DNA of 33,104 bases, taken from assembly GCA_018821305.1 (NCBI GenBank), contig JAHJMN010000170.1, forward strand, positions 1 through 33,104, written 5' to 3'. Below, one piece after another: positions 15,390 to 23,043 of the stretch. Numbering within the stretch: position 1 is the stretch's first letter; each line of letters starts with the position of its first letter. The translations under genes were made by a program, and so were the position numbers. The DNA is from Myxococcota bacterium. Lineage in GTDB: Bacteria; Myxococcota_A; Polyangia; HGW-17. Below the pieces are notes generated by a model. That model was not told where the DNA came from. It saw only the letters and a program-made list of their open reading frames with translations, and ran no database searches.

Positions 15390-15851
15390 TCAGTATTCTG
15401 TGCCTGTTTTGCGGATTTGGATGCATTTGCTGTTTTCGCACTTTGCCGTTCCAGGTATGCGACAATTGAGTTTGGGGCAACCGGCAAATTTGCCTCCGTT
15501 GTATTTATTACACTTTTGGACCATCATCGACCGCCATGATTTATTAGCGGGATACCAGGGGCAAGAGAAACAACAGAAGTCGTCTTCAATTGTTGGCGTG
15601 GAAGAAATAACACAATCAGCATCGCTTTTGCAGGCAGTATCAACAGGCGGAAGGCCAAGTTTTTTAAGGGCGGAGTCAACCTTCTTTTCGTAGGGAGACT
15701 TCATAACTTCTGGACTTGTTTTTGCCGAGGCCCCTGTGGCAGAAGGCGAGTTACTTGACGTCTCACCGGAATTGGTACCATCGGTTTTGGAACCGCCATC
15801 TTTGCCACACCCAACAATTATTAACGATATTATGACAATGTAGTTTTTCAT
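15390..15851 (-). CDS. Small Cys-rich lipoprotein
   Basis: A 153-residue protein. The start at 15851 gives MKNYIVIISLIIVGCGKDGG, a short lipoprotein signal with lipid cysteine 15; a TTG five codons upstream is possible, and neither has a strong ribosome-binding site. A Ser/Thr/Gly linker follows. The C-terminal 75 residues contain about nine cysteines with ACKSDADCVIS, DFCCFSCPW and AKCENSKCIQ. This Cys pattern is common in myxobacterial-type surface lipoproteins and its function is unknown. Confidence 0.72.
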   Translation of the reverse strand: MKNYIVIISLIIVGCGKDGGSKTDGTNSGETSSNSPSATGASAKTSPEVMKSPYEKKVDSALKKLGLPPVDTACKSDADCVISSTPTIEDDFCCFSCPWYPANKSWRSMMVQKCNKYNGGKFAGCPKLNCRIPGTAKCENSKCIQIRKTGTEY

Positions 15852-15895
15852 AGGGATAATATACAATCCGTCGTTATATTATGCAAACTGAAAAT

Positions 15896-16474
15896 TCAGA
15901 GTTTAAGGTCTTTAGAGAAGTTTATGTTTCGTGTGACGGAATCCGCAGTGGGGACCGAAAGGCGACGATAGAAGTGAGAGTTTAAAAAACCTCGAAGTCC
16001 GTCGGTTTGCACGGTGGAAACAGCCCGGGTGAGGATGCGACGATGAAATAAAACCGGATGACCATGTCGATTGCCTGAAATGGGCGCTGCAAAATCAAAG
16101 TCTTCAAAAGGGGAAGTAATTACAGTGGTTACGTCACCTATTGAGACAAATGGAAAATCAACGGGCCACAAAAGTACGTGGGTTGTATTCCATGGCACCA
16201 TAGACATTCCGGCGATGATGGAAGAAAACATGTCGCTTCCGGGAATGGGATTCAAAGTGTAAACTGCATCGCGGTGCATATTGTGAGTCGAAAAAACGAT
16301 ATTTGCCGTTTCGATTGATGAAAAAACCCATACTGATGGAAGGTCAAGACCCTTCAGTACTGCTGATATCATTGTATGAAACGGAATACCTTCATGAACT
16401 GCTGTAACTTTAGGTCCGCCGAAACGTTTTCCTTGACCTGCAGCGGTAATCAGGGCACAGATGCGTGGATTCAT
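15896..16474 (-). CDS. MocA-like molybdenum cofactor nucleotidyltransferase
   Basis: A 192-residue cytoplasmic protein of the MobA-like NTP transferase family. The nucleotide loop LITAAGQGKRFGGPK is at 8-22. WPVDFPFVS (about 103-111) matches the metal-binding D.P segment, and GNRHGHPVLF (134-143) the substrate loop. The family (MocA, YgfJ) adds CMP or GMP to molybdopterin for xanthine-dehydrogenase-type enzymes. Its start overlaps the end of the xdhC-like gene by four bases (ATGA), implying translational coupling. Which nucleotide it uses cannot be told by eye. Confidence 0.85.
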   Translation of the reverse strand: MNPRICALITAAGQGKRFGGPKVTAVHEGIPFHTMISAVLKGLDLPSVWVFSSIETANIVFSTHNMHRDAVYTLNPIPGSDMFSSIIAGMSMVPWNTTHVLLWPVDFPFVSIGDVTTVITSPFEDFDFAAPISGNRHGHPVLFHRRILTRAVSTVQTDGLRGFLNSHFYRRLSVPTADSVTRNINFSKDLKL

Positions 16475-17238
16475 GACAGGGTTCTGCCGTATTTAACCGA
16501 AAGCATCTGAGAGGCAATGGATACGGCTATTTCGCCCGGGGTAGTACCGCCAACGGGAAGACCAACGGGGCAGAAAATTCCACTTACTTTCTCCCGGTCA
16601 AATCCCGCTTCAATAAAATTATTGCGGTATTTTTCCGCTTTACGGCGGGATCCAATTATACCCAGGAAGGCAAGATTTTTGTTTATAAGCTCACGCCCCA
16701 CAGCCTCATCCTGAATGTGATTGTATGTGGTTACTAGAGCGAAGACCCCCGGACCGTCAGAGATCAGGGCTGCCTGTTTAGCCATATCGTCTTTTGTGAA
16801 TTGACACCCGAATTTCTCAGAAACAAATTCAAATCCATCACGGTCGTCATAAACTTTTACGGCAAACCCGGCGCCAGTCATAACGGGAATTAATGCCTGA
16901 CACACGTGTCCAGCTCCGAAAATGTGCAAAACAGACGCAGCAAACGACTCGAAAAACATCGTTATCTGTCCACCACAGGCCATATTCAGGTCTTTTTCCA
17001 GTGAAAATGTCTTTGTTATTGAGATGTTCTGACCGATAAGGGACTTCGCTGTCGTAATCGCTTCGGACTCAAGGGCACCGCCTCCCACGGTACCATGAAG
17101 TGTGCCGTCGGATTCCACGATCATCCGAAATGATGTTTTCGCAGGAGTGGATCCGGAAGCCTCAATAACGGTAACCATTACAAAATGTGTATTTTTATCA
17201 ATAAGTCTGGAAGCAAGATGAAATAAATCGTAATACAT
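16471..17238 (-). CDS. XdhC/CoxI-family molybdenum hydroxylase maturation factor
   Basis: A 255-residue protein. The N-terminal XdhC_CoxI domain includes IEASGSTPAKTSFRMIV, GTVGGGALE and NMACGG (86-90), whose cysteine corresponds to the conserved one in this family. The C-terminal Rossmann domain starts LHIFGAGHVCQAL (108-113 GAGHVC), with GIIGSRRKAEKYR and PVGLPVGGTTPGEIAVSI. XdhC proteins bind the molybdenum cofactor, help its sulfuration and insert it into xanthine dehydrogenase-like enzymes. GAAAGGG lies about nine bases upstream. With the downstream MocA-like gene it forms a two-gene operon whose client enzyme is not in the window. Confidence 0.9.
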   Translation of the reverse strand: MYYDLFHLASRLIDKNTHFVMVTVIEASGSTPAKTSFRMIVESDGTLHGTVGGGALESEAITTAKSLIGQNISITKTFSLEKDLNMACGGQITMFFESFAASVLHIFGAGHVCQALIPVMTGAGFAVKVYDDRDGFEFVSEKFGCQFTKDDMAKQAALISDGPGVFALVTTYNHIQDEAVGRELINKNLAFLGIIGSRRKAEKYRNNFIEAGFDREKVSGIFCPVGLPVGGTTPGEIAVSIASQMLSVKYGRTLS

Positions 17239-17308
17239 GTCTAAAACCCTTTCGGCACCAATATTGGAAATTTATGGAAAAAAAACAATTGAAAACTGAA
17301 AAATTATC

Positions 17309-17336
17309 TTGACAACTTTCGTTTTTATTTTATAAC
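17309..17336 (+). promoter_or_regulatory. Sigma-70 promoter of the tRNA gene
   Basis: TTGACA (17309-17314), a 16-base spacer and TATAAC (17331-17336). Transcription would start just before the tRNA at 17350. Confidence 0.75.
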
Positions 17337-17349
17337 CCATTTCGCTTGC

Positions 17350-17423
17350 GGCGATGTAGCTCAGCTGGCCAGAGCAAGCGGCTCATATCCGCTGTGTCCG
17401 GAGTTCAAGTCTCTGCATCGCCA
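17350..17423 (+). tRNA. tRNA with anticodon CAT, probably elongator tRNA-Met
   Basis: It folds as a full cloverleaf: acceptor GGCGATG/CATCGCC, D stem GCTC/GAGC, anticodon stem AGCGG/CCGCT with loop CTCATAT (anticodon CAT), T stem CGGAG/CTCTG with loop TTCAAGT, and discriminator A. CCA is not encoded. CAT may read as elongator Met, initiator Met or lysidine-modified Ile; the paired acceptor end excludes a typical initiator, and the acceptor/D arm resembles elongator Met. Confidence 0.93.
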
Positions 17424-17426
17424 CTG

Positions 17427-17455
17427 AAAACCCGACTTAGGTCGGGTTTTTTTTT
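17427..17455 (+). terminator. Rho-independent terminator of the tRNA gene
   Basis: AAAACCCGAC (17427-17436), loop TTAG, GTCGGGTTTT (17441-17450) and five further T: a perfect stem with a T run, four bases after the tRNA. Confidence 0.93.
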
Positions 17456-17579
17456 GCCCGGAATTCTCATTTTTAGTATTTATTATTTGAAGCCTATGGT
17501 AGGTTTTGCCTGTCTGAAATTTATCTCATGGGAGAGATGGTTTCGATTTTACATTGCGCACATTCAAGAAAGGGAAGTC

Positions 17580-19961
17580 ATGAACCTTCAATTTATTTCA
17601 AATGAGGAAGCAGTAGAGCGTTTTTGTCTGGATGAGCACGAACCATTTGGTGACATGGGCTTTGAGACGGTAATTCTTCTCGAAGGAGATACGGTCATTG
17701 ACGGTAATCTTGATACCGAGTGGTACGAAAAATTAATGGAAGAAAATGATCGGGAGCCGGATCAGGACCTCATCTTAGTCAATGGGAATCTCACAGTTAA
17801 TGGTACGGTAACACCCGGTGGCGACGGCCTCCCATTCCTGTTTGTCAATGGCAATATTACTTGTGATTTTCTCCTGAGTTACGATGAGTGCATCTGCATT
17901 ACAGGAGATGCTGATATAAAGTACGCTTTTTATGGGGAATACAATGATGGTATGATTGAAATATGCGGAAAGACGCGAGTGCCATGGCTTTTAAACTCTG
18001 ATCACTATTCACAAATCAATCATGAGGGCGCAATTACTATTAATTGTTACAGTGACTATTATGATCATTTTGACTATGATTTCTCCAGGAAAGATTTTAT
18101 CAGAGCGTTTCGCGATGAGGTTCTCGACTTTTCTGATACTGATGCTCGTATTGACGTTGATAAGTTTCTCGCAATTTTAAAATCCGGCGAAACACCTCTT
18201 AAGCCTGGCGCAAAAACTGAACGAATGCTTATATCTGAAGAAATTGATCGAATTATAACTGATGGTCTCGCAACGGAAATTGATTTTTCAAACAAGAAAC
18301 TTAATGATTTCCCAGCAGGTTTTACAAGCTTAAAGAATCTCAGGATACTCAACCTTGCAGGAAATAATATTAAAATACTCCCTGATTCCCTTGGTGATCT
18401 TGTGAACCTTGAAGAACTGGATATATCAGGCAACCCTGTGTGCTTAATTCCGTCGACAATTGGCAATTTACGCCATCTCAAAAAGCTTAATCTCGGAAAC
18501 ACTGTTATTGAGAAGCTTCCTGAGTCTGCGACTCAGTGTCCCCTGAAAGAATTGATTCTGCAGGAATGTCCATTGAATATGGATGCTTTTGTCAAAGTAG
18601 AATCGCTAGAATTACTGGATTTATCCGGAACAACTGATGATGACCCCGTGGATTTTCCCGAAGCAGTATGTGGACTTAAAAACCTGAAAAAACTGGATAT
18701 TTCGGATACCACTTTCAAAGAACTTCCTGATTCATTCAGGGAACTGACTAATCTTGAAGATTTGAATCTCAACCGGGCTCTTCAATATATCAAAGAACTT
18801 CCTGACCTTTCAGGCTTACGTTCCTTGAACAAAGTTTCTGTTAATGGACAGATTAAATCCGGTATCCTGTATCCACTTATTAACGTGATAAAACCAATAT
18901 TCAAGGTAACAAGTCTTAAACGTCTCGATATTGACCGATTCGGAGAAAGAACAGAAGAACTTGATGACGATGATTACGCCGAGCTCCTCAGGGACGTTGA
19001 AAATGACCCTGAACTATCCCGGATTATAAATGGTTCTTTTGTGAAAACTATTTACGACGATGGCGACGAAATATGGAAGGGTATTGTCAGGCCTGCTCCA
19101 TCTTACCTGGATCTGGAAGGAATCGGGGCTCTTGAAAACCTGGAGTTTCTCGACATTTCATTCAATGGGCTCAAAGAACTACCTGCGGAATTCAGTGAAC
19201 TAAAAAACCTGAAGTTTGTTGATTTGCAGTATAACTGCCTTAATCTGAAAAAACGTCTCGAATTGAAAAAGCAAATGCCACAAACCATCTTTGATTTCAG
19301 GTTTAATAAAGATGACGAAACTGAAAAAGGGCCGGAGATTCAAGCTTTCAAAACGATGCAGACACTTATAAAAGAAGCCAACTCCGCCATGGCCCGAAGG
19401 AATGACTTTGACAGTCTGGTCAGTGCCATTGAAAAATATGATGCGGTTTTAGCAATGTTCAGTTCTGGTGAAGTCGTGGATGAGTATAACCATCTTTATG
19501 CTCATTATGGGCGTCTTTACTCTCTTACATACATACTTGCGAATTGCAGTGGTGGCCTTAAAAAGAAGGAAATTCTTGAAAACCGTCACGAACAAATTAA
19601 ATGGGGGACCAAACTCATGGAGTTAGTTCCAGGTATTATATGGCATTTTACTGATATTGGTCAGTTCCACAGGGAATGTTTGAGAATCGCTGCCAATTCC
19701 GTTGCGTGGCAGATGTACGAACTATGTAGTGACAGAGAAAATCTGGAAAAAGCTCTTGAAATAATCGACCGAGGGGTAGAGCACATCGACAATACCAGTC
19801 AGTATTTTATATTTGATACAAAGGTGAGAATTCTGCTTAAACTTGGAATGGAACAACAGGCCTGGGAAATTGTAAAAATCTGTCTCAAAAATGATCCAGA
19901 TTTTCAGGATTTTACCGATCTGAGAAACGACCCCCGATACATTGCATGGCTTGAGAATTAA
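17580..19961 (+). CDS. Leucine-rich-repeat protein with N-terminal beta-strand module and C-terminal helical domain
   Basis: A 793-residue protein without signal peptide, so probably cytoplasmic. ATG 17580 follows AAAGGGA. Residues 1-185 include an array of short strands (LILVNGNLTVNG, PFLFVNGNI, ECICITGDADI) suggestive of a beta-helix or bactofilin-like module. Residues about 230-630 are leucine-rich repeats of the bacterial LxxLxxLxLxxNxLxxLP type (LKNLRILNLAGNNIKILPDS, LVNLEELDISGNPVCLIPST, LENLEFLDISFNGLKELPAE), interrupted at about 450-500 by an acidic insert with DELDDDDYAEL-like sequence. Residues 640-793 are alpha-helical and TPR-like. This suggests a protein-binding scaffold; no enzymatic domain is seen. 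Confidence 0.8.
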   Translation: MNLQFISNEEAVERFCLDEHEPFGDMGFETVILLEGDTVIDGNLDTEWYEKLMEENDREPDQDLILVNGNLTVNGTVTPGGDGLPFLFVNGNITCDFLLSYDECICITGDADIKYAFYGEYNDGMIEICGKTRVPWLLNSDHYSQINHEGAITINCYSDYYDHFDYDFSRKDFIRAFRDEVLDFSDTDARIDVDKFLAILKSGETPLKPGAKTERMLISEEIDRIITDGLATEIDFSNKKLNDFPAGFTSLKNLRILNLAGNNIKILPDSLGDLVNLEELDISGNPVCLIPSTIGNLRHLKKLNLGNTVIEKLPESATQCPLKELILQECPLNMDAFVKVESLELLDLSGTTDDDPVDFPEAVCGLKNLKKLDISDTTFKELPDSFRELTNLEDLNLNRALQYIKELPDLSGLRSLNKVSVNGQIKSGILYPLINVIKPIFKVTSLKRLDIDRFGERTEELDDDDYAELLRDVENDPELSRIINGSFVKTIYDDGDEIWKGIVRPAPSYLDLEGIGALENLEFLDISFNGLKELPAEFSELKNLKFVDLQYNCLNLKKRLELKKQMPQTIFDFRFNKDDETEKGPEIQAFKTMQTLIKEANSAMARRNDFDSLVSAIEKYDAVLAMFSSGEVVDEYNHLYAHYGRLYSLTYILANCSGGLKKKEILENRHEQIKWGTKLMELVPGIIWHFTDIGQFHRECLRIAANSVAWQMYELCSDRENLEKALEIIDRGVEHIDNTSQYFIFDTKVRILLKLGMEQQAWEIVKICLKNDPDFQDFTDLRNDPRYIAWLEN

Positions 19962-19975
19962 GGAATTTTAGCGGG

Positions 19976-22027
19976 TTATAGTTTTGTGGCGTTGCGGATG
20001 TTTTTTCTTTCTCCGGCAATCAGGAGAAAGTCTCCTTCCGCAAGCATATCTGTAACTCCCGGTACCCGGCGGGTGCGGACTTTTCGTCCAGTTTCGTCCG
20101 TCAAAATACGGGAAACCAGAACCACCTGAATCCCAAGTCTACGGCGGATATCCAGATCAGCGAGAGTCTTTCCGATGGCATGAGGCGGCACCTGAATTTC
20201 TATCATTGCATGATCATCACCCAAATCAATTTCCCCCAGCCGTTCCGTCATGGAAATAGCATCGACTGTAGATGACGGAAGATCCATGTATATAATATTA
20301 TTGTTATACGCTTCGATGATGTCTCCCATGACAAGATCCCCGAGGAATTTGTTATCGCTGTCTGCTACGGGAAGAGAATCAGCTTTTCGAGAGCTTAAGA
20401 GCTGCACCGCGATACTCAGGTCGTCCATTGGTGAAAGTGTTCCCGTCAGGGGTTGTGCAAGGTCGATGGCGAGTACGACGTCATCAAGATACATGCGGTT
20501 TACAATGCTGTAACGCAGATCCTGGCCAGAAATAGAAGCTATTACTTTGCCATCGTCATCAACAATGTAACCCCGGGCAGCACCAGTGCGGAGGAACTCA
20601 TCAATTACTTCAGTTAATGATGAACTGCGTTTAAGCACCGGGGCACGCTCCCGTTGGAAAACTTCGGAAACGAGAATGTGTTTAAGAACATTTCGTTCGA
20701 GATGGCGATCCAGTTTTACGCCCTTTAGAAGCAGTTTAACATGGTAAATACTTTCACTTTTAAGCCATGAACTCAGAATTGTGGCGGGAATACAGGCCGC
20801 CATGAGAGGAAGAATGACGCTTGGATGCGCTGTCATCTCGAAAATCATTAAAGTGGCAGTTATGGGCGCCCGGGTAGTGGCAGCAATGAAGGCACCCATG
20901 GCAATAAGTACATACGAAGCGGGCTGGGCTGTCATTCCAGGCCAGATGTGATTAACCAGGACTCCCAGGATGTAACCGGACATGGCCCCTAAAAACAGAG
21001 AGGGTGCGAAGACACCACCGCTTGCACCGCTGCCGATGCTCACAGAAGTAGCAAATACTTTGGCGAATAGAATTGCTGCTGCGGTGGCAAGGGTAAATGA
21101 GCCTCCGGTGCCTAGAACTGTGTTTATCTGTTCATACCCGACACCGAAACTGTGTGGTGTCAGGAGAGCTGTAAGCCCAACCAGTAGACCACCGATAGCT
21201 GGATGAAAAATCTCATTCACCGGAAGGCGGGAGAAGACAGAACCTGAAAATTGCATGATTTTAATGAAGTAAGCACCGGCAAGTCCACTGGTGAGGCCCA
21301 TGAGCAGGTAGAAAATAAGTTCCCAGTTACTCACCATCTGGAAGTTTACATGGGCAAGGGCCGGGAAGTTTCCGAGATAGTGGTGTGACACAACGGTACC
21401 GACAACGGATGATATAACAATGGGCCCGATTTTCGCACTTCCAAAGTCACCGACAACTACTTCCACAGCAAACATCGCCCCGGCAAAAGGTGTGTTGAAA
21501 GTGGCAGCTATGCCCGCGGCAGCTCCGCAGGCAACAAGGGTTCTGAGTTGTTTGACGCTGGCTCTAAGAAACTGAGAAATAGAACTTGCGATACTTGCTC
21601 CAATTTGAACGATGGGGCCTTCGCGACCGACGGAGAATCCAGTTCCAAGGCTAATGGATGCTGCCAGTGCCTTTACAAATGCCACCCGCTTTCGGATGAC
21701 GCCTCCACTTGTGGCACAGGATTCGATGACTTCGGGGATGCCACTGCCACGGACTTCCCATGAAATATATCGTATTATTGGACCAAGAATCAGTCCACCG
21801 ACTACGGGAAGAATCAGTACGCCATACCAGGGGAGTGATGAAAACCCGGATGAGCCGAAGATATGAGGGAAAAACCAGGACGCAAACTTCACGAGATATC
21901 GAAATCCTATGGCAGCATATCCACCGGCGATGCCGATTACAACGGAAGCTGCCAGCATTATTGCAGCCTCAGTTGTTAAAGCGCCTTTCCAGATTCCCTG
22001 CAGGGAAAAATACTTTTTCAGGTCCAT
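19976..22027 (-). CDS. ClC-family anion channel/transporter with CBS pair and RCK-C-like domain
   Basis: A 683-residue membrane protein. The ion-path motifs are GSGIPEV (94-100), GREGPIVQIG (gating glutamate Glu136) and GSGASGGVFAPSLFLGA. GAAAGIAATFNTPFAGAMFAVEV is the fourth; its Glu189-Val190 aligns with Glu202-Glu203 of E. coli ClC-ec1. Serine in GSGIP favours chloride over nitrate. After the membrane part come two CBS motifs (about 455-575; adenine nucleotide binding in other ClCs) and a C-terminal TrkA-C/RCK-C-like segment (about 600-683), as in some prokaryotic ClCs. The ribosome-binding site is weak. It is convergent with the LRR gene, with 14 bases between the stops. Confidence 0.93.
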   Translation of the reverse strand: MDLKKYFSLQGIWKGALTTEAAIMLAASVVIGIAGGYAAIGFRYLVKFASWFFPHIFGSSGFSSLPWYGVLILPVVGGLILGPIIRYISWEVRGSGIPEVIESCATSGGVIRKRVAFVKALAASISLGTGFSVGREGPIVQIGASIASSISQFLRASVKQLRTLVACGAAAGIAATFNTPFAGAMFAVEVVVGDFGSAKIGPIVISSVVGTVVSHHYLGNFPALAHVNFQMVSNWELIFYLLMGLTSGLAGAYFIKIMQFSGSVFSRLPVNEIFHPAIGGLLVGLTALLTPHSFGVGYEQINTVLGTGGSFTLATAAAILFAKVFATSVSIGSGASGGVFAPSLFLGAMSGYILGVLVNHIWPGMTAQPASYVLIAMGAFIAATTRAPITATLMIFEMTAHPSVILPLMAACIPATILSSWLKSESIYHVKLLLKGVKLDRHLERNVLKHILVSEVFQRERAPVLKRSSSLTEVIDEFLRTGAARGYIVDDDGKVIASISGQDLRYSIVNRMYLDDVVLAIDLAQPLTGTLSPMDDLSIAVQLLSSRKADSLPVADSDNKFLGDLVMGDIIEAYNNNIIYMDLPSSTVDAISMTERLGEIDLGDDHAMIEIQVPPHAIGKTLADLDIRRRLGIQVVLVSRILTDETGRKVRTRRVPGVTDMLAEGDFLLIAGERKNIRNATKL

Positions 22028-22078
22028 TTGATTCTCTGAAGACTCTCCTGCGAGCGATTTATGAACAAAACATTTTTC

Positions 22079-22107
22079 ATAATACTATACCGCGTCCCTT
22101 ACTCCAA
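22079..22107 (-). promoter_or_regulatory. Possible promoter of the ClC gene
   Basis: On the minus strand TTGGAG (22107-22102), a 17-base spacer and TATTAT (22084-22079), about 50 bases before the start codon. By eye only. Confidence 0.42.
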
Positions 22108-22129
22108 ATATTAAAATCATTCAAAAGGG

Positions 22130-22158
22130 TTGAAATAATTTTTAATACAATGTAAATT
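22130..22158 (+). promoter_or_regulatory. Possible promoter of the 22210 lipoprotein gene
   Basis: TTGAAA (22130-22135), a 17-base spacer and TAAATT (22153-22158), about 50 bases upstream of the ATG. It is divergent from the ClC promoter. Confidence 0.4.
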
Positions 22159-22209
22159 AACAAACAGCAATTGGTGGTCTTGGAATAATCTAAATACAGG
22201 AGGAGAAAC

Positions 22210-23034
22210 ATGAGATATTCACTGATTTTCATTGGCATCTTTTTAGTAGTTGGTTGCGAAAAAAAGGATCCAGCGGGTAAAGAGGCCGACGCGATCCAGT
22301 CATACTCACGGAAAGTTATGGGAAATATGAAAGATGAGCTGGGTTTCATACCGCAGACTCTCATGTTTATTGACCTTAAAGCCATTAGAAACAGCCCACT
22401 TATGGCGATTCTCAAAAACAATATGACGAAATTTAAGTCGGACTCAGACTGTATGAGTAAGATTTTTGAAACTGCCGATACCATTGAGCTTTTTTCAGAC
22501 AATTCCGGGACGGCAATAGTTACTGGAAAAAATATGAATCAGCCTATTCTCGCTTTCTACCGTGGTGTAGATCCTAAAGAAACTGAAACTTGTATCCAAA
22601 AAACATACCCAATAATGGCAAAAGGCAAACTATGGGCGGTTTCAGATAACGTACTCGCAATGGCTACGGGGAAATTCGCTGAAAAAATCGTTCCGGGTAA
22701 AGGCAAACTTGGAAAGGGGATTATTGACTCATCAATGAAACGAAAATCCCTCATGTTTCTGGTAGAGGGAGATGAATCACTGCCCATTGCTACTGGTTAT
22801 ATTGATCTTTCAAATGGTCTCGCCCTGGACTGGAAACTTAAATTTAATAAGGAACTTGAAGCAAAATCCATTGAATCCCAATTCAATAGACTTTCCGGAG
22901 CACTGAAGCTTTGCCCAAGGCGTAAAGATCTGGTTGAAAAAATAAAGTTTATCCGTAGAGGTGATCTCATAATCATCAACACAAAATTGTCCCGCTATGA
23001 ATTACGTCAGTTGACAGGCCTTATGAGATTGTAG
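22210..23034 (+). CDS. Lipoprotein of unknown function
   Basis: A 274-residue protein with a strong ribosome-binding site (AGGAGGAG). The signal MRYSLIFIGIFLVVGC has lipid cysteine 16, followed by EKKDPAGKE. The mature part is a mixed alpha/beta sequence of about 250 residues with few cysteines, unlike most other lipoproteins here. It contains strand-like segments TLMFIDLKAI, TAIVTGKNM and KLWAVSDNVLAMATGKF, typical of DUF3352-like or myxobacterial exported proteins; no family was recognised with confidence. It ends nine bases before the convergent RCC1 gene. Confidence 0.75.
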   Translation: MRYSLIFIGIFLVVGCEKKDPAGKEADAIQSYSRKVMGNMKDELGFIPQTLMFIDLKAIRNSPLMAILKNNMTKFKSDSDCMSKIFETADTIELFSDNSGTAIVTGKNMNQPILAFYRGVDPKETETCIQKTYPIMAKGKLWAVSDNVLAMATGKFAEKIVPGKGKLGKGIIDSSMKRKSLMFLVEGDESLPIATGYIDLSNGLALDWKLKFNKELEAKSIESQFNRLSGALKLCPRRKDLVEKIKFIRRGDLIIINTKLSRYELRQLTGLMRL

Positions 23035-23043
23035 AGATTATTT

